From an uncultured Nannocystaceae bacterium (lineage in GTDB: Bacteria > Myxococcota_A > Polyangia > Nannocystales > Nannocystaceae): a DNA stretch of 8,112 nucleotides. How positions within the stretch are numbered: position 1 is the first letter of the stretch; each line of letters opens with the position of its first letter. The notes below the pieces were generated by a model. It was not told where the DNA came from, did not search any database, and was given only the letters and a program-made list of their open reading frames with translations. The translations under genes and the position numbers were made by a program. The stretch is from the NCBI GenBank assembly GCA_938084085.1, contig CALKDV010000236.1, positions 1 through 8,112 on the forward strand. The letters run 5' to 3'. Below, piece after piece: positions 1 to 7,035 of the stretch.

Positions 1-1038
<1,038 letters not shown>

Positions 1039-1051
1039 GATGAGACCGAGG

Positions 1052-1945
1052 TTAGGGCGTCCGGCAAGCGGTCAAGATGAGGCGATTCTCGAGCCGCGTC
1101 GCCTTTGCGAGGACATTGAAGGAGACAATCGCCACGCGTGTTGCGAAGGGGATTTTTTGTTTCGCGAAGAGCTGTGAGAGCGGCGTGGACTTCCCCTGGA
1201 GTGAGGTCACTTCGAAGTCACGGTCCGAGAGGATCGTGCGCCACGCGCGGTTCCCAAACTTGAAGATATGACTGCCTGGATAGACTCCAATGTCGACGCT
1301 CTTGTCGTTCGTGAAGATACGTCCCCGGCTGAACATGATGTGGTGGAAGATGCTCTCTTGGCGAGGTGTCTCGAGGACGAGCATCCCTCCCGGCCGGAGC
1401 ACTCGATGGGCGTGGGCCAAAAACTCGTGAGGCGCGTCCATATGCTCGATCACGTTGAAGGCTGCGAGGACATCGACGGAGGCGTCCGCGACGCGCTCAT
1501 CGAGCGTCCCGTACTCGACGAGTCCAGGGGAGGTCTTCGCGGCGTGGTCGACGGCGGTTTGACTCAGGTCGAGGCCGCGGCCTCGGTAGCCCTCTTTTGC
1601 CGCGCGCAGGAGGAAGTCGCCGTGCATGCACCCCACTTCGAGCACAGTGGGATGAGTGCTCGGTGGCGCCGCGCGCATCAGGATCTCAATGCGATCTTGA
1701 TTCTCTCCGTCGAGTGCGTCATGAGTCTCCAGGTAGGCCTCTTCGTTGTCCGGGTTGAACACATCGGAGAATCGGAGGGGATCGCACCACATGACCGCAC
1801 ACTGAGAACATCGGCGCACCAAAAACTTGGGGCGCGTGATGGCGACCGCCCCTTCGCCTCTCGCGCAGAAGACGCACTCGGATTGCGCGAAGCTCGGCGC
1901 AGCGGAGGACTCTTGGTCGGGCGTGGTGGCCATCGTAGATCGCAT
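1052..1945 (-). CDS. Class I SAM-dependent methyltransferase with N-terminal CxxC...CxxC
   Basis: The 297-residue product has the class I (Rossmann) methyltransferase plan. Motif I is VLEVGCMHGDF at residues 101-111, the acidic residue ending strand 2 is D126 (GLDLS), motif IV is FNVIEHMD at 163-170, and LRPGG follows at 183-187. Upstream, C24xxC27 and C46xxC49 form a zinc-ribbon-like knuckle followed by VMWCDPLR, an arrangement seen in many methyltransferases of surface-glycan, lipid and secondary-metabolite clusters. The substrate cannot be told from sequence. The start is uncertain: ATG at 1945 or ATG at 1933 (Met5), neither with a clear Shine-Dalgarno. It lies 257 bp after oleD and 13 bp before the lipoprotein gene, so it belongs more naturally with the lipoprotein than with the ole operon, although read-through from oleD is possible because I see no strong terminator between them. 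It is not one of the four canonical Ole proteins. Confidence 0.87.
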   Translation of the reverse strand: MRSTMATTPDQESSAAPSFAQSECVFCARGEGAVAITRPKFLVRRCSQCAVMWCDPLRFSDVFNPDNEEAYLETHDALDGENQDRIEILMRAAPPSTHPTVLEVGCMHGDFLLRAAKEGYRGRGLDLSQTAVDHAAKTSPGLVEYGTLDERVADASVDVLAAFNVIEHMDAPHEFLAHAHRVLRPGGMLVLETPRQESIFHHIMFSRGRIFTNDKSVDIGVYPGSHIFKFGNRAWRTILSDRDFEVTSLQGKSTPLSQLFAKQKIPFATRVAIVSFNVLAKATRLENRLILTACRTP

Positions 1946-2202
1946 GTTGAGGATTAGGTAGGCGCTCGCTCGGGTGGAGCCTCCCCACCTCGTGGGACGC
2001 GTGCGGCGGTCGGGCTCATCAGCGGCTTCGACGCCGCCTCCGTCAAGATAGCACGCTCGCTGGCCTCACGTGGGGAGAAGGCATGAAACGCCCGGTCAGG
2101 AATCGCACCGCTGTTTTCCCCGTGCTCGCCTCGGTTGGGGAGGAAGCCTCGCGTGACGAGCTACGCTCAAGCCACGAGGGGGCTCATTCGGGGCCGCTCG
2201 AA
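1946..2202. other. Intergenic region between oleD and the methyltransferase gene
   Basis: No gene can be supported in these 257 bp. Two short perfect hairpins are visible: CCCAC-CTC-GTGGG at 1984-1996, and GCGGC-TTCGAC-GCCGC at 2022-2037. On the minus strand a TTGACG, a possible -35 element, occurs close to 2042-2047, but no acceptable -10 follows at normal distance. Immediately after the oleD stop I find no GC stem with a T-run, so no intrinsic terminator is called. A promoter for the methyltransferase probably lies here but I cannot place it. Confidence 0.5.
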
Positions 2203-3216
2203 TTAGACCTCATGAGCGCGGGGCTTCGCGTCAGATCGCAGGGAGATCGCGAGACGTCGCAAGCCCTCTTCAACGCTGACGCGCGGTCGATATTCGAGCT
2301 CGCGGGCGGCTGCCGAAAGGTCGTACCAGTGCGCGGTGCTCAGCTGTTCCGCGAGGAACCTCGTCATCGGGGGTTCGCCGCGGAGACCAAAGAGCCAATA
2401 GGCCGCTTCCAAGACGCCACCGACGATGCGGGCAGCGGTCGCGCTGATGAATTGGTCGTTCGGGGGGAGTCCTCCCGCCTCGAGGATTCCATTGATGATG
2501 CTCGACTGCAGCACCGGCTCACCGTTGGCGATAAAATATGCCTTGCCGGCACACGCGGCGCCGGGCTCAAGTTGGCGGAGCGCGCAAAGATGGGCGTCGA
2601 CCGCGTTGTCGATGTAGGTGGTGTCAACAAGTTTGGGCGTCGTGCCCACGAAGCGAAGCCGGCCCGCGCGGGCCCGCGCGAGGATGCGAGGGACGAGGTT
2701 GGTGTCTCCGGGTCCCCAGATGAGGTGCGGACGGAGCGCGACGGTGGCGAGCTGGTCACCGTTCGCGGCGAGTACCGCTCGCTCCGCGGCGGCCTTCGTG
2801 CGTGGATAGTGCGCGTGGAAGGAGTCTGGGTAAGGCAAAGACTCGTCGGCACCCTCAATGTCGCCACCGGCGTGAACCACGGAGGGGGTGCTCGTATAGA
2901 TGAGTCGCCCCACCTGCTCCGTGAGGCAAGCGTCAATGACGTGTCGGGTTCCGAGGACATTGGTGCTCTCAAACTCCGCAGCGCGCACGTGGGCGCCGAC
3001 CTTGGCGGCTGTATGGATGACGGCGTCGCAGCCGCGAGCGGCCTCACGCACCGTGTCTTGGTCTGCCAGGTCGCCACGGACGTTGTTCGCGTCGGAGCGC
3101 TCAAGGTCCTCATCGCGACCGCGGCAAAGAGTCACCACCTCATGTCCCGCCGACAAAAGTTGGAACACCAGCGCTTTTCCTAGGAAGCCAGAGCCTCCGG
3201 TGACGAGCACTCTCAT
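2203..3216 (-). CDS. oleD: OleD, NADPH-dependent 2-alkyl-3-oxoalkanoate reductase
   Basis: The 337-residue product is an extended short-chain dehydrogenase (3-beta-HSD/epimerase-like). It opens with the dinucleotide-binding loop TGGSGFLG (residues 6-13), has the GDL turn at 48-50, the serine/threonine of the active site in YTSTPSV (107-113), and the catalytic YxxxK pair Y137/K141 in YPRTK. OleD reduces the beta-keto acid made by OleA to the beta-hydroxy acid used by OleC, normally with NADPH. I chose ATG at 3216 because it begins directly at the Rossmann strand (MRVLVTGG), overlaps the oleC stop as ATGA and has GAGG 8 nt upstream; the ATG seven codons earlier (3237) would lengthen the overlap without adding family sequence. 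The C-terminal part (residues about 230-330) is the variable substrate-binding lobe. The stop is TAA at 2205-2203. A general NAD-dependent epimerase is the alternative by sequence alone; the operon makes OleD far more likely. Confidence 0.93.
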   Translation of the reverse strand: MRVLVTGGSGFLGKALVFQLLSAGHEVVTLCRGRDEDLERSDANNVRGDLADQDTVREAARGCDAVIHTAAKVGAHVRAAEFESTNVLGTRHVIDACLTEQVGRLIYTSTPSVVHAGGDIEGADESLPYPDSFHAHYPRTKAAAERAVLAANGDQLATVALRPHLIWGPGDTNLVPRILARARAGRLRFVGTTPKLVDTTYIDNAVDAHLCALRQLEPGAACAGKAYFIANGEPVLQSSIINGILEAGGLPPNDQFISATAARIVGGVLEAAYWLFGLRGEPPMTRFLAEQLSTAHWYDLSAAARELEYRPRVSVEEGLRRLAISLRSDAKPRAHEV

Positions 3217-4925
3217 CCGAGCATCCTCGCGGCCCACTGCGCGAGGGCGGGACGGTTAATTTTTGCGTTGTGTCGGATATCCACTGGGAAGGCAGGGTGC
3301 AAGAGGATGTCGTGAATCTCTGAGGTCATCGCGTGTTCTCGCGCCATGGCTCGCAGCTCGGCGCAGATCTCACGGCGTCGGCGGTAGGGCGTGTTCGGCT
3401 CCAATTCGACGCAGACTGCGGGACGTGGCTGGTCGGGGTCGTAGCAGGGGATTCCAACCAGCGCGCTCCGAAACACATCCGGGTGGGTGTTAAATATCCC
3501 CTCAACAGGGACGGAGAAGAGCGTGCCCGCAGCGGTGGGGACACGGTGGGACTTCCGCCCGCAAAACCACAAAAGTCCGGCTTCATCGAGGTAGCCCACA
3601 TCTCCCATACGGTGCCAAAGATCTCCGTTCGCGTCGTGAACTTTTGCGAGCGTGGTAGCTTCGGACTGTTCGAAGTACGATTCCGTGACCACCGAGCCAT
3701 GCACGACGATCTCGCCGATCTCACCGGCGGCGCATGTGGGGACGGCCTCAAGGGAGGCGAGCGGCCCGTCACTGATCTCGATGACCTTGGCCTGGATCGT
3801 GCGGACCGGCGGGCCGACGCAGACGCCCGCACCCGCGTCCGTACGAGCCGCCGTGTGCTCGAGGACCTGACGGCTCTCCACGCTCGCCACAGGGAGCGAC
3901 TCGGTCGCGCCGTAGGGGGTGACGATGTCCGCGTTGGCGGGGATGCACCGCCGCATGCGGGCGAGGGTAGTGGCCGGGACGGGGGCCCCCGCGGAGATGA
4001 CTCTGCGCAGGGAATGAAAGTTGACCTCGTTGGCCTCGGCCCATCGACTGACAGTGTTGAGCACAGCCGGAGACCCAAACATATTCGTGATACCAAAGGT
4101 CTCGACGGCATCTTGGACGACCGTGGGGTCGATGGTGGCGGGCTTGCTGAAGTCCATCTCGGGGATCACGGTTGTCATGCCGAGGGCCGGGTCAAAGAGC
4201 GCGAATAATGGGAAGGTGGGGAGGTCGACCTCGCCGGGTTGGATTCCGTAGAGATCGCGGATCGCGGACACTTGGGCGAGGAAGGTCCCGTGCGTGTAGA
4301 CGACGCCCTTGGGGGTGCCCGTGCTGCCGCTGGTAAAGAGGATGGCCGCCGTCTCCTCGCGCTGCGTGTCCACCATTCGCCAGGTCTGGTCGGGGGAGGT
4401 CACTCGCTTGAGCTCGTCCAATGTGGCGCCTCCCCAGCCACGCTTTCGGCCGACCGTCACCAGGTGCGAGAGGCAGCGGCGACCCCATCGCAGCAGCACC
4501 CGTGCTGCGTGCGCCGGGGGGATGCCGATGAACGCCTCCGGGCGCGCCTGAGCGAGACACCTCTTAATATTCTTGAGCCCGATGCCCGGGTCGATCATGA
4601 CGGGCACCGCGCCGGCTTTGAACATCCCAAAGGTCAGCGCGAAGAATTCCAAACTGGGCTTCACCATCAACACGGTGCGGACGCCTCGCCCGATCCCGTA
4701 GGCCGTCAGCGATTGCGCGATATGGTCACTTTGCGCGTCGAGTTCGGCATAGGTCATCGCGTCGTAGGTACGTCGACCTGCGGCGTCTCGACCGTTTGGG
4801 TAATGGATAGCCGGCCGGTCTGGTTGTTGGGCCGCCATCGTCGGCAGCACGGAGGCGATGTTCGCGGGCTGATCGGCCTGGGTCGACGGAGTTGGCGGAG
4901 CGCGGCTCATGACTTCTTCCATCAT
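3213..4925 (-). CDS. oleC: OleC, ATP-dependent beta-lactone synthetase (acyl-AMP ligase fold)
   Basis: The 570-residue product is a full-length ANL-superfamily adenylating enzyme. Visible core motifs are the P-loop LFTSGSTGTPKGV (A3, residues 196-208), YGATE (A5, 338-342), GDVGYLDEAG (A7, 441-450, with D442 expected to hold the ribose), GRKSHRV (A8 hinge, 456-462) and the C-terminal lysine K555 in HNAKINRP (A10). In the ole pathway this enzyme adenylates the 2-alkyl-3-hydroxy acid and closes it to a cis-beta-lactone instead of making a CoA ester. ATG at 4925 is chosen because GAGGT (4938-4934) lies 8 nt upstream; ATGs at 4922 and 4910 (Met6 in my numbering) are alternatives. The same frame extends to an ATG at 5000 inside oleB, but the added residues are Arg-rich and are not family sequence. 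A plain fatty-acid CoA ligase is the alternative without the operon context. Confidence 0.94.
   Translation of the reverse strand: MMEEVMSRAPPTPSTQADQPANIASVLPTMAAQQPDRPAIHYPNGRDAAGRRTYDAMTYAELDAQSDHIAQSLTAYGIGRGVRTVLMVKPSLEFFALTFGMFKAGAVPVMIDPGIGLKNIKRCLAQARPEAFIGIPPAHAARVLLRWGRRCLSHLVTVGRKRGWGGATLDELKRVTSPDQTWRMVDTQREETAAILFTSGSTGTPKGVVYTHGTFLAQVSAIRDLYGIQPGEVDLPTFPLFALFDPALGMTTVIPEMDFSKPATIDPTVVQDAVETFGITNMFGSPAVLNTVSRWAEANEVNFHSLRRVISAGAPVPATTLARMRRCIPANADIVTPYGATESLPVASVESRQVLEHTAARTDAGAGVCVGPPVRTIQAKVIEISDGPLASLEAVPTCAAGEIGEIVVHGSVVTESYFEQSEATTLAKVHDANGDLWHRMGDVGYLDEAGLLWFCGRKSHRVPTAAGTLFSVPVEGIFNTHPDVFRSALVGIPCYDPDQPRPAVCVELEPNTPYRRRREICAELRAMAREHAMTSEIHDILLHPAFPVDIRHNAKINRPALAQWAARMLG
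3225..3228 (-). promoter_or_regulatory. Shine-Dalgarno of oleD, inside the end of oleC
   Basis: GAGG on the minus strand is followed by 8 nt and then ATG at 3216. It lies within the last codons of oleC, so ribosomes finishing oleC stop where oleD begins. This site decides the choice of ATG at 3216 over ATG at 3237. Confidence 0.6.
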
Positions 4926-4933
4926 GCTCGTTG

Positions 4934-4938
4934 ACCTC
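4934..4938 (-). promoter_or_regulatory. Shine-Dalgarno of oleC, overlapping the oleB stop
   Basis: GAGGT on the minus strand shares its first two bases with the TGA stop of oleB (4939-4937) and is 8 nt before ATG at 4925. It sets the oleC start and indicates translational coupling of oleB and oleC. Confidence 0.65.
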
Positions 4939-5839
4939 AAGAGGAGGCGGCGGGCGCGTCGGTGAAGAAGCCATCGAGCAGCGGCTTCAGGTCGTCCCAC
5001 GCGTCTTCAAGGATATAATGCCCGGCGTCGTCATACCGATGGATCGTGGCGTTCGGGAGGAGTCGCTCCCACTCACGCAGGAAGTGGGCGTCGAATACGA
5101 AGTCCTTGAGTCCCCACCCGATAAAGACGTCGCGGTCGTTAAAAGAGGGGATAGAGGCCGCGACCTCGGAGACGATCTCGTACCCGCGGTCACCGGGCTT
5201 GAGCGGGATGTCTTGGACGAACCGAAGGGTCGCGATGCGATTTTGCCACGAGTCGTAGGGGGCCGTGTAGGCGTCCTTGAGTTCTCTCGACATGGGGTTG
5301 CGGGTGCAGGCGACAGAGGCGGCCGCCCGCGAGAAAGCGTTGAATCTGCGCACGAGGAACGCCCCGAGACGGCTGTTTCGAGCGAGCCCAAGCGCAGGAG
5401 GGAGTGGCTTGGACGGGGGCAGATGAAAGGCTGCGGTGTTGAGCAAGACGACCTTGTCGACCTGCGCAGGGTGTCGGCTCGCCCAGGTCATGCCGATCAT
5501 ACCGCCCCAGTCGTGCATGACCAGATGCACCTTCTTGAGACCGAGGGTGTCGATGAGGCGCGCCAAGTCGTCGGCGCGTTGCGCCAGAGAGTATTCGTAG
5601 CGGCTGTCATCAGGCTTGTCGGAGAGGCCACACCCGATGTGATCGGGCACGATGCACCGGTACCGATCTCGGAGCAGGGTCACCAATTGTCTGTAGTACA
5701 GGGACCAGGTCGGGTTGCCATGGACCATCACGACGGGGGGACCGCTCCCTTCGTCGAGGTAGTGGTAGCGAAGCCCCTTGTCGAGCTCGAGGAAGTTCGA
5801 CGCGAAGGGGTAGATATGCTTGGGGACCGCTCTCACCAC
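4937..5839 (-). CDS. oleB: OleB, beta-lactone decarboxylase (alpha/beta hydrolase)
   Basis: The 300-residue product is an alpha/beta-hydrolase of the haloalkane-dehalogenase type. HGNPTW (residues 40-45) is the oxyanion-hole loop with N42. The nucleophile elbow is VMHDWGG, with Asp, not Ser, at 110 followed by W111. The catalytic His is H274 in DAGHY, and the acid is probably D246 or D250 in GLKDFVFD. OleB proteins use this Asp to open the beta-lactone from OleC and release CO2, leaving the cis-olefin. There is no ATG at the start: the frame opens with two GTG codons, at 5839 (7-bp overlap with oleA) and 5836 (GTGA overlap with the oleA stop); I report the outer one but the inner is as likely. 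No signal peptide or membrane segment is seen, consistent with a cytoplasmic enzyme that joins OleC and OleD. A true haloalkane dehalogenase is the alternative; the operon argues against it. Confidence 0.92.
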   Translation of the reverse strand: MVRAVPKHIYPFASNFLELDKGLRYHYLDEGSGPPVVMVHGNPTWSLYYRQLVTLLRDRYRCIVPDHIGCGLSDKPDDSRYEYSLAQRADDLARLIDTLGLKKVHLVMHDWGGMIGMTWASRHPAQVDKVVLLNTAAFHLPPSKPLPPALGLARNSRLGAFLVRRFNAFSRAAASVACTRNPMSRELKDAYTAPYDSWQNRIATLRFVQDIPLKPGDRGYEIVSEVAASIPSFNDRDVFIGWGLKDFVFDAHFLREWERLLPNATIHRYDDAGHYILEDAWDDLKPLLDGFFTDAPAASS

Positions 5840-6849
5840 ACGATTTCGGCCATCGAACAGTTGAGGCCGCTCCCAATTCCCATCATCCCAACGCGATCGC
5901 CGGCGTTGATTCTACCCGCCTCGACCGCCTTGGCGAGCACCATGGGGACGGCGGCGGGGCCGACATTCCCGTATTCGGGGTAGAGCCGATGGACTTTCGA
6001 GAGGTCAAGCTCGAGCGCTTGCGCGAGTTTCTCGGTGTGGGCTTTGCTGACTTGGTGCAGCACGAGCTCGTCGAGGGACTGAGTGTCCCATCCGAGGGTG
6101 TCGCCCGCGCGTCGGTAGGTCTGGACAGCGAGTTGGATGCCGGCGATGAGGAGCGCGCGCGTATCCGTGAGCATCCCGTCCACCTGTCCCTTACAGAGGC
6201 CGTGGTGCTCGGTCGCCGCCGTGGAGACGCCTCCCAAGAACCTGTGGCCGGAGGGGGTGAGATCGCTGCGAGACAAGAGCATCGCGGCGCCTCCAGATCC
6301 CAGGGTGAGGGTAGCGAAGTTCGCTCGAAAGGTCGCCTCGCTCACATCTGGAGCGGAGAGGCGCTCGATGGTGGAGTCCACCACGAACCGGCTGTTCTCG
6401 CCGTCGACGACCAAGCCGTAGTCAACTTGGCCGCGCTCGATCATATTTCCGACGACCTCCATGCCGCTCATGAACCCGAGGCACGCGTTCCCGAGGTCGA
6501 AGTTGATGCAGTCGGGCGCGAGTCCGAGTTGTCCGTGCACGATGCACGCGACGGACGGCTCGATGAAGTCGCGGCAGACGGAGGTGTTGATGACCACGCC
6601 AATTTTTTGAGGGTCGACTCCGGTTTTCTCGATGACCGCGCGCGCCGCGAGCGTCGCCGCGGTACTCGGCGGCGTGTCGGCGTCCCACATCCTTCGGGCG
6701 ACGATGCCCGAGAGGTTCTCAAGGAGATTGGGCGCGAGCTGAAGGCGCCGCATGGTTGGGCTCAACCGCGCCTCAAGCTCCGAGGAGGTGACGCGGTGGG
6801 GGGCGTCGACAGCCGATACGTCGACGATGGAAACGTGTTCGAATTGCAT
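5833..6849 (-). CDS. oleA: OleA, acyl-CoA condensing thiolase-fold enzyme
   Basis: The 338-residue product is a KAS III-like thiolase-superfamily protein. The nucleophile is C123 in GNACLGF, the second active-site pair is H265 in LHQVSKAHT and N295 in YGNVGPAA, and GSGLN closes the fold at 326-330. E97 in VCRDFIEPS matches the glutamate that distinguishes OleA from FabH, where it acts from the partner subunit as base. By my recollection the Xanthomonas enzyme uses C143, E117, H285 and N315; the spacing here is identical with an offset of 20. OleA performs a non-decarboxylative Claisen condensation of two long-chain acyl-CoAs and hydrolyses the product to a 2-alkyl-3-keto acid, the committed step. 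The start is ATG at 6849; no Shine-Dalgarno is visible before it, so a short-leader transcript is possible. It is first in the operon. FabH is the alternative, rejected on E97, HQVSxxHT and the neighbours. Confidence 0.96.
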   Translation of the reverse strand: MQFEHVSIVDVSAVDAPHRVTSSELEARLSPTMRRLQLAPNLLENLSGIVARRMWDADTPPSTAATLAARAVIEKTGVDPQKIGVVINTSVCRDFIEPSVACIVHGQLGLAPDCINFDLGNACLGFMSGMEVVGNMIERGQVDYGLVVDGENSRFVVDSTIERLSAPDVSEATFRANFATLTLGSGGAAMLLSRSDLTPSGHRFLGGVSTAATEHHGLCKGQVDGMLTDTRALLIAGIQLAVQTYRRAGDTLGWDTQSLDELVLHQVSKAHTEKLAQALELDLSKVHRLYPEYGNVGPAAVPMVLAKAVEAGRINAGDRVGMMGIGSGLNCSMAEIVW

Positions 6850-6871
6850 AGGGGCTCGGAAGGGAAGCGGC

Positions 6872-6900
6872 AGACTAGCCGATTCGTGGGCCTCCGTCAG
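6872..6900 (-). promoter_or_regulatory. Weak candidate sigma70-type promoter for oleABCD
   Basis: On the minus strand CTGACG (6900-6895, four of six matches to TTGACA) and TAGTCT (6877-6872, three of six to TATAAT) are separated by 17 bp. A start near 6865 would leave a leader of about 16 nt with no Shine-Dalgarno. The match is poor, and in a GC-rich genome such pairs arise by chance, so this is only a pointer. Confidence 0.25.
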
Positions 6901-6918
6901 TGACGGGAGCCGCGAATC
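6881..6918. promoter_or_regulatory. Imperfect 38-bp inverted repeat upstream of oleA (possible operator)
   Basis: GATTCG at 6881-6886 pairs with CGAATC at 6913-6918. Inside, GG (6889-6890) pairs with CC (6910-6911), CTCC with GG-AG (6892-6895 with 6906-6909), and GTC with GAC (6896-6898 with 6902-6904) around a 3-base centre, giving about 15 pairs with three small bulges. It lies 32-69 bp before the oleA start, over the candidate -35. There is no T-run on either side, which argues against an intrinsic terminator and leaves an operator or leader hairpin as options. Confidence 0.45.
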
Positions 6919-6999
6919 GTGTACGCCCGGGAAGTCCGAGCTGTGGGGGTCATCACAGTCCGTCGTTGATCGGCTAGCAGACCCTTCGTTCGGGGTTCC

Positions 7000-7022
7000 A
7001 CGCGGGGCTAGAGCCCGCGCGT
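7000..7022 (-). terminator. GC-rich hairpin after the metalloprotease gene
   Basis: Starting 14 nt after the TAG stop of the protease gene, the minus strand reads ACGCGCGGGC-TCTA-GCCCCGCGT: a 9-bp stem with one bulged base and a 4-nt loop. The position suits a transcription terminator, but the sequence after it is GGAACC, not a T-run, so it may work only weakly or protect the 3' end of the message. Confidence 0.45.
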
Positions 7023-7035
7023 GAACGTTGACTCG

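Larger units (their letters stand above)
2203..6849 (-). other. oleABCD operon (long-chain olefin biosynthesis)
   Basis: Four complete genes in the order oleA, oleB, oleC, oleD run in one direction with almost no spacing: oleA and oleB overlap by 7 bp (or 4 bp from the alternative GTG), oleB and oleC are 11 bp apart with the Shine-Dalgarno covering the oleB stop, and oleC and oleD share ATGA. This implies one transcript with coupled translation. In the characterised pathway two acyl-CoAs are condensed to a beta-keto acid, reduced, closed to a beta-lactone and decarboxylated to an internal cis-olefin. Having a separate oleB and oleC is the usual Gram-negative arrangement; some actinobacteria have a fused OleBC. 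Confidence 0.92.

Noticed and set aside
1719..1988. An 89-codon minus-strand frame starting upstream of the methyltransferase.
   Set aside because: It overlaps the methyltransferase in another frame and its translation is Arg/His-rich without domain features.
2083..3183. A 366-codon plus-strand open frame with a GGAG-like site just before its ATG.
   Set aside because: It is antisense to oleD over nearly its whole length, its product shows no family motif, and the minus strand has a complete reductase. Long antisense frames are expected in GC-rich coding DNA.
3333..4208. A 291-codon plus-strand open frame inside oleC.
   Set aside because: Antisense to the catalytic part of OleC, with no family sequence or convincing start context.
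4926..5000. An N-terminal extension of OleC by 25 residues to an ATG at 5000.
   Set aside because: The added residues are Arg/Leu-rich, lie within oleB and have no better ribosome site; the site GAGGT supports ATG at 4925.
4937..5839. Haloalkane dehalogenase as the product of the oleB gene.
   Set aside because: The Asp nucleophile and HGNPTW fit both families, but overlap with oleA and coupling to oleC and oleD make OleB the better call.
4931..5983. A 350-codon plus-strand open frame.
   Set aside because: It mirrors oleB and the end of oleA; the translation is charged, low-order sequence without recognisable domains, whereas oleB on the other strand has all its catalytic residues.
5989..6903. 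A 304-codon plus-strand open frame across oleA.
   Set aside because: Antisense shadow of oleA, rich in Arg/Glu/Gly/Val with no motif; OleA is certain on the minus strand.
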